Shown here piece by piece: positions 44,754-53,326 of a stretch of DNA of 64,000 nt (position 1 is the first letter of the stretch; each line of letters starts with the position of its first letter). The notes under the pieces were generated by a model. That model worked only from the letters and a program-made list of their open reading frames with translations, was not told the DNA's origin and did no database searches. Where the stretch lies: NCBI GenBank assembly GCA_017399265.1, contig JAFQDL010000015.1, positions 62,001-126,000 of the forward strand, read 5' to 3'. Position numbers and translations under genes: made by a program. This stretch comes from Clostridia bacterium. Lineage in GTDB: Bacteria > Bacillota > Clostridia > Christensenellales > UBA1242.

Positions 44754-46136
44754 ATGGAACCAAATAAAATAGATAGTATCATACTTGAACAGAGGGAATA
44801 TTTCAACACAGGTGCAACTCTCTCTGTACAATCTAGGATAGCAAATTTAAAAAAACTGAGAGATGTTATCAAACTGCATGAAAAAGAAATCTCAGATGCC
44901 CTTTATAAAGATTTGGGTAAGAGTGAAAATGAAAGTTATATGTGCGAAATCGGCCTAGCCCTTTCAGAAATAACTTATATGATTAAACACGTAAAGAGAT
45001 TTACAAAAGAAAAAAGAGTTCGCACGCCCCTTTCTCAATTTGCTTCTCGCAGTTACAAAAAACCTTGTCCTTATGGCAACGTGCTTATCATGAGCCCATG
45101 GAATTATCCATTCCTACTTACCATAGAGCCACTTTGTAATGCTCTTGCTGCAGGTAATACAGCAGTAATTAAACCTAGTGCATACTCTCCTGCAACAAGC
45201 AAAGTAATAGAAGATATTATCGAAAAAACATACCCTACTAAACTTGTAGCAGTAGTTACTGGCGGACGTAAAGAAAATGCGACACTGCTTGAAAAGAAAT
45301 TTGATTTAATATTCTTTACAGGTAGTCAAGCAGTAGGCAAAGAAGTTTTGAAAAAAGCAAGCGAACACCTAACCCCTGCAATACTAGAATTAGGCGGCAA
45401 AAGTCCTTGCATTGTAGACAAGACAGCTAATATCAAACTTGCTGCAAAGAGAATTGTATTTGGCAAGTTCTTAAACTGCGGTCAAACATGTGTAGCACCC
45501 GACTACATATTAATTGACAAATCTATAAAAGATAAATTTGTAGAAGAAGTTAAAAAACAAATTACTATCCAATACACAGACTCACCTTTAACAAATTCTA
45601 AATACGGCAAAATTATTAACGACAAACACTTCGATAGATTGACCAATCTAATAGATAAAGAAAAAGTAGTGTTTGGTGGGGATTGGAATATAGATACAAA
45701 ACAAATATCCCCTACCGTAATGGATAACGTTACATGGAACGATGCGGTTATGCAAGAAGAAATATTTGGACCAATTATGCCAATACTTACATATGAAAAT
45801 TTTGAAGATATCTTTACGTTACTACAAGATAAGCAAAAGCCATTAGCACTTTATTTATTCTCTAGTGACAAAAAACATATACTTGGTGTCACATCTAGAC
45901 TTTCTTATGGCGGTGGCTGTATCAATGACACTATTATACACTTAGCCACGAGCGAGATGGGTTTTGGCGGAGTGGGAGAGAGTGGTATGGGATCATACCA
46001 TGGCAAAGATGGGTTTGATGCATTCTCTCATACTAAAAGTATTGTAAACAAAAAAACATGGATTGACCTACCTATGCGTTATCAACCATATTCAAAAGAA
46101 TTCTACAATAAACTAATCAGATGGTTTTTAAAATAG
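44754..46136 (+). CDS. Aldehyde dehydrogenase family protein
   Basis: 460 residues. ALDH landmarks: VLIMSPWNYPFLLTIEPL near 105-125, NTAVIKPS, LIFFTGSQAVGKEVL near 185, catalytic Glu in ILELGGKSPCIV near 210 and catalytic Cys in FLNCGQTCVAPDY near 245, then EEIFGPIMPIL near 335. It is close to the fatty-aldehyde dehydrogenase group (YwdH-like), with a hydrophobic/basic C-terminal tail that may sit on the membrane. It oxidises aldehydes with NAD(P). Single gene. Confidence 0.92.
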   Translation: MEPNKIDSIILEQREYFNTGATLSVQSRIANLKKLRDVIKLHEKEISDALYKDLGKSENESYMCEIGLALSEITYMIKHVKRFTKEKRVRTPLSQFASRSYKKPCPYGNVLIMSPWNYPFLLTIEPLCNALAAGNTAVIKPSAYSPATSKVIEDIIEKTYPTKLVAVVTGGRKENATLLEKKFDLIFFTGSQAVGKEVLKKASEHLTPAILELGGKSPCIVDKTANIKLAAKRIVFGKFLNCGQTCVAPDYILIDKSIKDKFVEEVKKQITIQYTDSPLTNSKYGKIINDKHFDRLTNLIDKEKVVFGGDWNIDTKQISPTVMDNVTWNDAVMQEEIFGPIMPILTYENFEDIFTLLQDKQKPLALYLFSSDKKHILGVTSRLSYGGGCINDTIIHLATSEMGFGGVGESGMGSYHGKDGFDAFSHTKSIVNKKTWIDLPMRYQPYSKEFYNKLIRWFLK

Positions 46137-46146
46137 CTTATAATTT

Positions 46147-46185
46147 CAACTGCTTAATACTTTCATTAAGTGGTTGTTTTTTTTT
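46147..46185 (+). terminator. Aldehyde dehydrogenase gene terminator
   Basis: Stem CAAC-CTTAAT/ATTAAG-GTTG with a symmetric TG internal loop followed by nine T. Confidence 0.8.
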
Positions 46186-46252
46186 CATCAATACTAATAC
46201 AAGTTAATTCTAGATATATAAATAATTTAAATATAAAAAATACTTTTTGATA

Positions 46253-46281
46253 TTGACTTTATTTAAGCCTAGTGTTATCCT
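46253..46281 (+). promoter_or_regulatory. Promoter of the ABC exporter gene
   Basis: TTGACT (46253-46258), 17-base spacer, TATCCT (46276-46281); AAAGGAGG follows before the ATG at 46320. Confidence 0.6.
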
Positions 46282-46319
46282 TTAGGTGTGTAAATAATAT
46301 AAAAGGAGGTTAATATACC

Positions 46320-48101
46320 ATGAAGAAAAAGAAAATTACACTTAGTCTTGGAAAGTACTTTGGAAGATATAAATGGGCTGTAATACTATACATACTAATG
46401 TCTCTAGTTGCAGGCGTTGGCGAAATATTTTGCACAATATTAGCAGCAAACGCAATAGAAGAAATCACTTTTAGCAATTTCTCTACTGCAATCAACATTC
46501 TATGGTTAATAATCGGCATTAGCATAGCAAAAAGACTTTGCTGGTACACTAACCATGTACTATACAACAAATATAGCCTAAAAATTATGGCAGAAATGAA
46601 CTCAGATTTAGCAAAACAAGCATTTAAACTAAATTCCAAAACTTTTAGTGATCATGACACTGGAACTTTCGTACAAAGAATAGTTACAGATCCAGAAAGA
46701 GTAGTAGACAGATTTGCAGATATTATAGACGTGGTTACTGACATATTAACCTCTATAATAATCATAATCTACATCTCTACAATCAACATTTACGTTACAT
46801 TATTATTCATTGCTATATTGATTGTAGGATTTACAATAGAATTTGCAAGAGTAAAACTTCGTAGAAAAAATAGAAGGATTGTTAGAGCAAAAAATGACCA
46901 AATCACATCACTTACTACTGAGATAGTCAGAAGCGAAAAAGATATCAAAGCATTGGGCTTAGAAGAAGAACTATCCAAAGTATCCGATAGCAATTACGAC
47001 CAATATCGTAAAGCAACATACAAACAAAACATGGATAACTCTAACCTATGGTCACTACGTAATGCCGTAATAGAAATTGCCGGATTGTTTGTACTTATGT
47101 TTGCAATTAACTTAATGTCAATGGACAAAGCAATGCTTACTCTTGCATCATTTATGATTATCTACTCCAACCATGATAGATTATACAATCTTATCTGGGG
47201 GGTAGGAAATATCTTAAACAATGTAGTAGATATTAGAGTATCGAGTGCAAGAATGTTTTCATTATTTGACGAAAAAGAATTCATTACTGAAAAATTCGGC
47301 AAACTGCAATTAGACACAATTACTGGAGATATAGAGTTTAGAAACGTTGGATATTCTTTTAGAGAATACGAATACCCTACTTATGAAAAGAAGAAACGAG
47401 GACATATCAAGTTAGTTTCCGAAAACAAGATATTTGACAATCTTAACTTTCAAATTCCTCACAATACAACTGTTGCATTTGTAGGAAAATCAGGGAGTGG
47501 AAAGTCTACCATATTGAATTTACTTTCTAAGATGTACGAAGTAGACGAAGGCGAAATACTAATAGATGGCAATAACATCAACGACCTTAACAAAGAGACT
47601 TTAAGAAATACAATTTCTTTAGTCAATCAATTCCCATACATATTTGATATGACTATCAAAGAGAACTTACTTCTTGCAAAAGAAGATGCAACCGACGAGG
47701 ATATAGCCAGAGTTATTAAGCTCGCTGCATTAGAAGACTTTATATCCAGCCTAAGAAAAGGTATAAATACAAAGGTTGGAGAGAGTGGAATAAAGCTTTC
47801 CGGAGGTCAAAAACAAAGGCTAGCAATAGCCAGAGCACTCCTTAGAAACTCCCCTATAATACTATTTGACGAAAGCACAAGTTCTCTAGACAACTTTGCT
47901 CAAGAAGAAGTAAAGAAAAGTATTGACAAACTAAAAGGCAAAAGCACTATTGTAATAGTTGCTCACCGTCTATCCACTATAAAAGATGTGGATTTGATAT
48001 TCTTCCTAGACGATGGTAAAATCGTTGATAAAGGTACTTTCAAAGAATTATACAAGACTAACGAAAAATTCCGCAGCATGTTCCTAGCGGAAGACGTATA
48101 A
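46320..48101 (+). CDS. ABC transporter, fused permease and ATPase
   Basis: 593 residues. Six membrane segments occupy about 1-310 (type IV exporter fold). The ATPase has Walker A VGKSGSGKST near 388, Q-loop VNQFPYIFD, signature KLSGGQKQRLAIARALL near 497, Walker B PIILFDESTSSLD and the H-loop IVAHRLSTIKD. Asp-Glu-Ser after Walker B keeps a catalytic Glu. A half-transporter that must homodimerise or pair with another protein; no partner is adjacent. Likely exports lipid, peptide or drug. Confidence 0.93.
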   Translation: MKKKKITLSLGKYFGRYKWAVILYILMSLVAGVGEIFCTILAANAIEEITFSNFSTAINILWLIIGISIAKRLCWYTNHVLYNKYSLKIMAEMNSDLAKQAFKLNSKTFSDHDTGTFVQRIVTDPERVVDRFADIIDVVTDILTSIIIIIYISTINIYVTLLFIAILIVGFTIEFARVKLRRKNRRIVRAKNDQITSLTTEIVRSEKDIKALGLEEELSKVSDSNYDQYRKATYKQNMDNSNLWSLRNAVIEIAGLFVLMFAINLMSMDKAMLTLASFMIIYSNHDRLYNLIWGVGNILNNVVDIRVSSARMFSLFDEKEFITEKFGKLQLDTITGDIEFRNVGYSFREYEYPTYEKKKRGHIKLVSENKIFDNLNFQIPHNTTVAFVGKSGSGKSTILNLLSKMYEVDEGEILIDGNNINDLNKETLRNTISLVNQFPYIFDMTIKENLLLAKEDATDEDIARVIKLAALEDFISSLRKGINTKVGESGIKLSGGQKQRLAIARALLRNSPIILFDESTSSLDNFAQEEVKKSIDKLKGKSTIVIVAHRLSTIKDVDLIFFLDDGKIVDKGTFKELYKTNEKFRSMFLAEDV

Positions 48102-48135
48102 AAAAGTTGTATGAATACATCATACAACTTTTTTA
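48101..48135. terminator. Terminator hairpin, left copy flanking the XRE module
   Basis: Perfect stem AAGTTGTATG/CATACAACTT (48104-48113, 48121-48130) with A- and T-runs. It ends the ABC transporter transcript. A near-identical hairpin, including the loop, occurs at 49030-49065. Confidence 0.8.
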
Positions 48136-48299
48136 TTTTTTAACAATATTTTATATTCTTTTGTATTATAGAAATTTATTTCCAACAATTGTTTTACATA
48201 CAATTTTATATCTTTTTTGTTGCGTAAAAATATTTTATTGATACTATTATCCTCTATATTTACAAAATTATGTTTCAATATATATTTTTTACTATTCAT
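48120..48299 (-). CDS. 59-residue hypothetical microprotein
   Basis: A short frame with a strong AGGGGGAG ribosome binding site 6-7 bases before the ATG (48297-48299), starting MNSKKYILKHNFVNIEDN. It is very Lys/Asn/Ile-rich, predicted helical in the second half (KKDIKLYVKQLLEI) and without a membrane segment. The stop TGA lies inside the left terminator hairpin. It follows the 45-residue frame by 12 bases, and the upstream stop codon leads directly into its ribosome binding site, suggesting coupled translation. Function unknown. Confidence 0.6.
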   Translation of the reverse strand: MNSKKYILKHNFVNIEDNSINKIFLRNKKDIKLYVKQLLEINFYNTKEYKILLKNKKVV

Positions 48300-48311
48300 G
48301 ACACACTCCCC

Positions 48312-48449
48312 CTACTTTTGTATTTCTAGTATAACTTTTTTATGGTTTGGCAATAATATTACAAATTTATTATCTAAAAGCTCTATTTGATTTTCTATTT
48401 CTAATGAAAAACAAGTCGAAAACAAATCTAAAAAATAACTATCTGTCAT
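48312..48449 (-). CDS. 45-residue hypothetical microprotein
   Basis: A perfect AGGAGG lies 4-5 bases before the ATG (48447-48449). The product starts MTDSYFLDLFSTCFSLEI and ends LPNHKKVILEIQK, a mostly hydrophobic/acidic short protein. It is the first frame of a two-microprotein unit divergent from the XRE gene. A TATAAT (48487-48492) with TTGGTT 18 bases upstream gives a promoter whose start falls in the palindrome at 48473-48482. Function unknown; an antitoxin-, toxin- or regulator-type partner is possible but unsupported. Confidence 0.6.
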   Translation of the reverse strand: MTDSYFLDLFSTCFSLEIENQIELLDNKFVILLPNHKKVILEIQK

Positions 48450-48472
48450 ATTTCCTCCTATGTGTTAACATT

Positions 48473-48482
48473 TTGTCGACAA
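48473..48482. promoter_or_regulatory. Palindrome at the microprotein promoter
   Basis: TTGTCGACAA, a perfect 10-bp palindrome at the predicted start site of the microprotein transcript. It shares the core TTTTGTCGA with the second site at 48569-48588. Confidence 0.5.
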
Positions 48483-48568
48483 TTATATTATACACACTCA
48501 CTTCTCTCTAAACCAATAAAAATCTTTGTCTGTTTTATAGAATTTTAAAGAGAAAAGAGAGAATTTTG

Positions 48569-48588
48569 TAGTATTTTGTCGAATACTA
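48569..48588. promoter_or_regulatory. Operator-like inverted repeat before the XRE gene
   Basis: Arms TAGTATT (48569-48575) and AATACTA (48582-48588) are a perfect 7-bp inverted repeat around TTGTCG. It lies 13 bases before the XRE start and overlaps the likely core promoter; an autoregulatory site is inferred. Confidence 0.5.
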
Positions 48589-48600
48589 TAGAGGAATAGT

Positions 48601-49029
48601 ATGAACGAGTTTCAAGAAAGATTAAACGAACTGATTTTGGAAAACAATCTTAATAGACTAAATTTAGCAAAAACAATAGGTATTTCATCAACTACAATTA
48701 ATGGTTATTTTAACAATAATTATTATCCCACACTTGATATTGCCATAAAATTGTGCAAGTATTTTCACTGTTCTTTAGACTACCTTTTTGGGCTTTCTGA
48801 TTTTAAACTTAATGCAAATTCCAATAATAAATCTTTTATTGAGAATATAGACCATTTACTACAAATAAATAATTTATCTATTTCAAAATTTCTAAATGAT
48901 CTGCAAATGAGTGAATATAATTATTATAGATGGAAAAATTTACAAACACCCAAAACAGGCAATCTAGTAGTAATCGCCAATTATTTTGGAGTTGGTCTAG
49001 ATTTCTTAGTAGGCAATGTGAACAAATAA
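48601..49029 (+). CDS. Tandem-HTH XRE-family regulator
   Basis: 142 residues consisting of two XRE-like helix-turn-helix units back to back. The first is FQERLNELILENNLNRLNLA followed by KTIGISSTTINGYFNN and the tail FHCSLDYLFGLSD. The second is FIENIDHLLQINNLSISKFL then YNYYRWKN and YFGVGLDFLVGN. The first HTH is canonical (STTINGYF recognition helix); the second is degenerate. It is divergent from two microproteins and flanked by operator-like repeats, so it probably represses that pair and itself. A weak GAGG precedes the ATG. Confidence 0.82.
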   Translation: MNEFQERLNELILENNLNRLNLAKTIGISSTTINGYFNNNYYPTLDIAIKLCKYFHCSLDYLFGLSDFKLNANSNNKSFIENIDHLLQINNLSISKFLNDLQMSEYNYYRWKNLQTPKTGNLVVIANYFGVGLDFLVGNVNK

Positions 49030-49065
49030 AAAAAAGTTGTATAAATATATCATACAACTTTTTTT
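49030..49065. terminator. Terminator hairpin, right copy flanking the XRE module
   Basis: Stem AAGTTGTAT/ATACAACTT (49034-49042, 49052-49060). It matches the left hairpin at 48101-48135 with two transitions across about 34 bases, loop included. It can serve the XRE gene (+) and the LRR gene (-). Confidence 0.8.
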
Positions 49066-49075
49066 ATGTATTGTA

Positions 49076-50680
49076 TTAACCTAATATCAACTCATGCTCA
49101 AGCATTCCACCATTCTTAGTTATTTCTCTCATTGCTTTAGCATCTGTTTTGCTCAGAACTGGATGTAGCGTAAAACAATAGTTATCCAGATGTTTTAATT
49201 TCGGAGTATTTATATGATTAATTTTTCTATTACTAGAAAAGCAATAATCGTCAATTCTCTCAACACTTTCCAAATCTAACGATGTCAATTCTCTATTATC
49301 ATACATAAAGAAACTTCCCAAACTTTTACACTTTGGAGCATACAATCTAGAAATATCCTTATTATATTGGAAACAATCATTTCCAATTTCTCGCACTTCT
49401 GGTAAATCCAATACTTTCAAATATATATTACCCCTCATAAAACCTTTACCTATTTTTTTGCAATTTGGTAGATTTATTCTTTTTGTAAATGCTCCATCTT
49501 CTAATACTCTAAATCCAATAACTGTTACATTTTGTAAATCCAAGTCTTCTATATGCATTTCATTATGTAGTGCGTAATCACAAATTTTTGTAACATTTGG
49601 CACATCAAGCCTAGTTAAAGATGTATGCTCTCTTAAGAAATTCTCTGACAATTCTTTTAAATGAGGATTACTATAGCCTATTATTTGATTTTTAGCATTG
49701 ATTGTAATATGACTTTCTCGCCCAACCATACTTGTTAACTTTATATCTTTCTCGCCATTCTCGCCATTCGTTACTTCAATATCGGCTATATCTTTATGAC
49801 CTTTGTGAAAACTCTCTCGAAACATATCTTCATTACCTGCAATAGTCAAAGATTTAGCTTGCCTATCTAGCAAGAAATAATCCATAAGAATATATCTGCT
49901 TTTGTCAAATTGCTTTACGTTTCCATTGTCTACAATAATATTATCTACACAATAATAAATATTGTTATTTTCTCCAGTATATCTGTATCTTCTTCCATCT
50001 TTTGCTAACACATATTTAGGCAACTCAAACTTACCAACATTATTAAGAAGTTGTATACCATAAAACTTTTTAAAACTCTCGGTTAGCCCCTTTTTTATAT
50101 TGTCTGGATTATTAGAAAATGTTGCATCTGGATTTGCCACCGTATGGTTGTATCTATTCTTTATAGACAGGATACTATTTTTACCTTTTGTGAATTGCAA
50201 ACTTATAACTGATGTTCCATACTCATCTTCTCTTTGTGGATTTTCAAAATCCTCCCTTCTTATCTCATCTGCGTTTTTCTTTACAGCAAAAAATATATCA
50301 TGCGTATTTATCCTATTCTCGTCCCCGAAAGTACAAATTTCTTCTCCTTCGGCATAATATTTTCTAAAACTCTGCACATCTTCATTTGTCTCGCATTTAT
50401 AGAGAATATACCCAGCCGCATCAAACAATTCTTCTGGAGTTGCATTGACATCTACTTCTTCCTCTTCTACCTCCGGAAAACAAAGAGAATGAATGTATTT
50501 TACAAACTCCTTTTTCTTATAACCACTCATATCATCTAAAAGGAATTTGTTTGGATAAAACTCGTTCTCCAAAACTTCAATCAACTGTCCCTCATTTTCT
50601 AAAATTGATGAAAAATTATCCCTACAGAAATGAGAGAATGCTTCGCCATATTTCCTCTTTATTACCATCAATTCATTCAT
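49076..50680 (-). CDS. Cytosolic LRR_5 (BspA-like) repeat protein
   Basis: 534 residues with no anchor or signal peptide, unlike the surface family. The first 340 residues are a non-repeat region starting MNELMVIKRKYGEAFSHFCR, acidic near 70-80 (EVEEEEVDV). From about 350 it has some eight 23-residue repeats of the type DLDLQNVTVIGFRVL and INLPNCKKIGKGFMRG, an LRR_5 array with Val/Ile positions and few aromatics. A promoter with TTGACA-17-TAATAT lies at 50721-50749, and GAGG precedes the ATG. A role in intracellular protein binding is inferred. Confidence 0.8.
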   Translation of the reverse strand: MNELMVIKRKYGEAFSHFCRDNFSSILENEGQLIEVLENEFYPNKFLLDDMSGYKKKEFVKYIHSLCFPEVEEEEVDVNATPEELFDAAGYILYKCETNEDVQSFRKYYAEGEEICTFGDENRINTHDIFFAVKKNADEIRREDFENPQREDEYGTSVISLQFTKGKNSILSIKNRYNHTVANPDATFSNNPDNIKKGLTESFKKFYGIQLLNNVGKFELPKYVLAKDGRRYRYTGENNNIYYCVDNIIVDNGNVKQFDKSRYILMDYFLLDRQAKSLTIAGNEDMFRESFHKGHKDIADIEVTNGENGEKDIKLTSMVGRESHITINAKNQIIGYSNPHLKELSENFLREHTSLTRLDVPNVTKICDYALHNEMHIEDLDLQNVTVIGFRVLEDGAFTKRINLPNCKKIGKGFMRGNIYLKVLDLPEVREIGNDCFQYNKDISRLYAPKCKSLGSFFMYDNRELTSLDLESVERIDDYCFSSNRKINHINTPKLKHLDNYCFTLHPVLSKTDAKAMREITKNGGMLEHELILG

Positions 50681-50720
50681 TAATTATTCCTCTTTTTCAT
50701 TCACACAATGTTCTTATTGT

Positions 50721-50749
50721 ATATTATCATAATATAAATGTTTTGTCAA
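50721..50749 (-). promoter_or_regulatory. Promoter of the cytosolic LRR gene
   Basis: TTGACA (50744-50749), 17-base spacer, TAATAT (50721-50726) on the minus strand. Confidence 0.65.
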
Positions 50750-50763
50750 TACACCCCTTAAGC

Positions 50764-50792
50764 AAAAAAAGCAAGCAATACTGCTTACTTTT
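50764..50792 (-). terminator. glmS terminator
   Basis: Minus-strand stem AGTAAGCA/TGCTTGCT (one mismatch) followed by seven T. Confidence 0.75.
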
Positions 50793-50793
50793 T

Positions 50794-52593
50794 TTATTCT
50801 ACTGTTACACTTTTTGCTAAATTCCTTGGCTGGTCAGGATTTAATCCCTTGATCACACTTGTTAAGTATGCTAATTTTTGGAAAGGATATATGCTTACAA
50901 TTGGCATTAAATCGCCAGAAATATAGTCTAATTTAATAAAAGAATATAGATTGTTAATTTTGTCTTTAGGAATATCAAACTGACTAATAAGTACTATTTT
51001 ACCACCACGCGCTGCAGCTTCATTTGCCGCATTAATAGTTTTTTCTAATGTAACTTTTTCAGTTGCTATAACAAATACTATAGAACCTTCTTCCACCAAC
51101 GCTAAATATCCATGTTTCAACTCCCCTGCAGGATAACTTTGAGAATTAATATATGTTATTTCTTTTAACTTAAGACTAGCTTCTAGTGATGTAATATAGT
51201 CATTTAACCTACCTATAAAGAATACCGTTTTGTTAATATCCTTTAATTCACCAGATATCTTTGCGATCTCATCTTCTATTTTGCTATAGTCATATCTTAT
51301 AAGATTATCCAAATCAGCAATATAATCAAAAGCTTTATTGTGTAGAATATTGCTAAGATGTTTAGTAAACATATTAAGTATTGTTATTTGTGCTGTATAT
51401 GCTTTGGTTGAAGCAACTGCAATTTCTGGCCCCGCACACACAGGCAAAATATAATCTACAGATTTTGCTAAACTGCTATATAACACATTTGTTAAAGCAA
51501 TAGTCTTTGCACCTTTTTGCTTAGCCAAAACCTCCGCCATCAGAGTATCCGCAGTCTCTCCACTTTGACTAACGAATATAGCAAGAGTTCTTTCGTCAAT
51601 TATTGGATCGGCGTATCTAAACTCGCTAGCAATCACTGCTTTCGCTTCTATTCTAGCAGACCTTTCTATCATGCTTGCACCAAGCATTGCAGCATGATAA
51701 GCAGTACCACAGCCCACAAGCAATACTTTGTTTATCCCTTTCAAAACCTCTTGATCTATCTTATCAAAAACTCTGCTATCTAGATATGTTTTTTTAATTC
51801 TAGCTAGAACCTCTGGGACTTCTTTTATTTCTTTTAGCATAAAGTGCTTACACTCTTTCTTCTCATAATTTTCTTTATCAAAATCTAGTTCAATAAGTTT
51901 TTTTTCTATAATCTTTCTTTCCTTGTTAAAGAAAACTATTTTTCTTGTACTCACCTCACAGAACTCGTCATCATCTAAAGAATAATATTTCTCAGCTTTG
52001 CCCGCAAAGCATATAGGATCGCTTGCTACAAACACTTCATCACCTGCTATTGCCACATATAACGGACTTTTTCTTTTCGCTAAAAACATTGCATCTTTGA
52101 CACTCTTGTACATTACAGCCAATGCAAAACTACCTTCTAATTTGTTACACGTCCTAATTATTGTGTCCATAATATTTCCATTGTATTCGTTTTGAAACAT
52201 TTGCACAATTACTTCAGAGTCTGTATCGCTAACGTATTTGATTTCTTGATTTTTCAAAACATAATTTTTCAATTTCTCAAAATTTTCAATTATGCCATTA
52301 TGTACAATTGCCCATTTACCATTTGTACTCACATGTGGGTGCGCATTTGTTTCATTAGGCATGCCATGAGTAGCCCATCTAGTATGCGCTATTCCCATAG
52401 AACCATAAATACCATCATCTAATAAACTCTCTAGATTGGATATCTTGCCTTCTGCCTTAATAGTCTTGATTTCGTCACCTAATAGTATCGAAAGACCAGC
52501 AGAGTCATATCCTCTATACTCTAACTGCTTCAAATTTTCCACAAGCTGCTTATCTATAGCATTTTTGCCTATATAACCTACTATTCCACACAT
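50794..52593 (-). CDS. glmS: Glutamine-fructose-6-phosphate aminotransferase
   Basis: 599 residues. Cys2 (after Met) is the glutaminase nucleophile in MCGIVGYIG; LEYRGYDSAGLS and HTRWATHGMPNETNAHPH follow. Two SIS domains bind sugar phosphate (VGCGTAYHAAMLGA, SQSGETADTLMA), and the C-terminus is PDQPRNLAKSVTVE as in the family. It makes glucosamine-6-phosphate for peptidoglycan, upstream of the MurB and MurC steps encoded here. AGGAGGATAGT precedes the ATG. The 200-base upstream region shows no glmS-ribozyme core, so another control is likely. Confidence 0.97.
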   Translation of the reverse strand: MCGIVGYIGKNAIDKQLVENLKQLEYRGYDSAGLSILLGDEIKTIKAEGKISNLESLLDDGIYGSMGIAHTRWATHGMPNETNAHPHVSTNGKWAIVHNGIIENFEKLKNYVLKNQEIKYVSDTDSEVIVQMFQNEYNGNIMDTIIRTCNKLEGSFALAVMYKSVKDAMFLAKRKSPLYVAIAGDEVFVASDPICFAGKAEKYYSLDDDEFCEVSTRKIVFFNKERKIIEKKLIELDFDKENYEKKECKHFMLKEIKEVPEVLARIKKTYLDSRVFDKIDQEVLKGINKVLLVGCGTAYHAAMLGASMIERSARIEAKAVIASEFRYADPIIDERTLAIFVSQSGETADTLMAEVLAKQKGAKTIALTNVLYSSLAKSVDYILPVCAGPEIAVASTKAYTAQITILNMFTKHLSNILHNKAFDYIADLDNLIRYDYSKIEDEIAKISGELKDINKTVFFIGRLNDYITSLEASLKLKEITYINSQSYPAGELKHGYLALVEEGSIVFVIATEKVTLEKTINAANEAAARGGKIVLISQFDIPKDKINNLYSFIKLDYISGDLMPIVSIYPFQKLAYLTSVIKGLNPDQPRNLAKSVTVE

Positions 52594-52762
52594 ATACTAT
52601 CCTCCTAATTTGCTACAATAGCATAATATGAAAAATCCTTTTACTTTGTTAAATAATGATAATTAATATTTAATACAAAATTAACAAAATACTTACAAGT
52701 ATATAATACTTTATCTAAAAAAACTTGTCGAATAATTTATAACTAAAAAAATTTATTAAAGT

Positions 52763-52800
52763 CAAAAAAAAACATACTAGATAATTCTAGTATGTTATTT
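52763..52800 (-). terminator. Terminator of the poly-G-controlled lipoprotein gene
   Basis: Perfect stem AACATACTAGA/TCTAGTATGTT followed on the minus strand by nine T; lies directly after the stop at 52805. Confidence 0.85.
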
Positions 52801-52804
52801 TTTA

Positions 52805-53266
52805 TTATCTTTCGAAAACTGCTTTCATACCATATGACATTGTATCACCAAGTTCAATAGTTTGCTCCATAATTAATTTACTTCCATCAACCTTTAAACT
52901 CATTTCAATATCATCTTCAGTTTTTTCTTCTGAATCATAAATAGTAATAGTGTCACCATCTAGAGTATAATACATAACCTCTTCATCAGTTTCACCACCT
53001 TGAGTAGCACTTACTGTTCCGTCCTCGTTAAATGTAAATGAAAGACCATTATCAATACTCTCACTTATATTTGCATTAAATTCCTCTTCTGTCATTTCTG
53101 CCATTCCTAACACTAACTCTTTAGTCTCATCATTTGGCCATACTACAGACACTTCTTTTAATTTATACTCAACCCCTGTCTTTAGGCCACCACATGCTGT
53201 AAGCATAAATACACATGGCACGATTAAGCAAATTGCTAATACTAAACTTAATATTTTCTTTTTCAT
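52805..53266 (-). CDS. Secreted lipoprotein with lipocalin-like beta domain; poly-G promoter
   Basis: 153 residues. A lipoprotein signal peptide spans about 1-25 with lipobox LTAC (Cys25 followed by Gly-Gly), so it should be lipid-anchored on the outer face. The mature part is short and beta-rich with repeats of the form LSFTFNEDGTVSATQGG, YYTLDGDTITIYD and LKVDGSKLIMEQ, typical of the DUF5640/lipocalin-like small lipoproteins of Clostridia. AGGAGG lies 6 bases before the ATG. It is monocistronic and is read from a promoter whose spacer contains 11 G. Confidence 0.85.
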   Translation of the reverse strand: MKKKILSLVLAICLIVPCVFMLTACGGLKTGVEYKLKEVSVVWPNDETKELVLGMAEMTEEEFNANISESIDNGLSFTFNEDGTVSATQGGETDEEVMYYTLDGDTITIYDSEEKTEDDIEMSLKVDGSKLIMEQTIELGDTMSYGMKAVFER

Positions 53267-53297
53267 TTTCTACCTCCTATAGTTTAGTTTCGTGGGT

Positions 53298-53326
53298 AGT
53301 ATATACCCCCCCCCCCGACTTGTCAA
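53298..53326 (-). promoter_or_regulatory. Promoter with 11-bp poly-G tract between -35 and -10
   Basis: Minus strand: TTGACA (53321-53326), AGTC, eleven G (53306-53316), TA, then TATACT (53298-53303). The spacer is exactly 17 bp. The predicted start is near 53291, about 25 bases before the lipoprotein ATG. It shares TTTACTTGACAA with the poly-G promoter at 9353-9381. Confidence 0.82.

Noticed and set aside
47196..47206. Run of six G in the ABC transporter gene as a phase-variation tract
   Set aside because: Too short and within a conserved coding segment with no sign of a frame problem.
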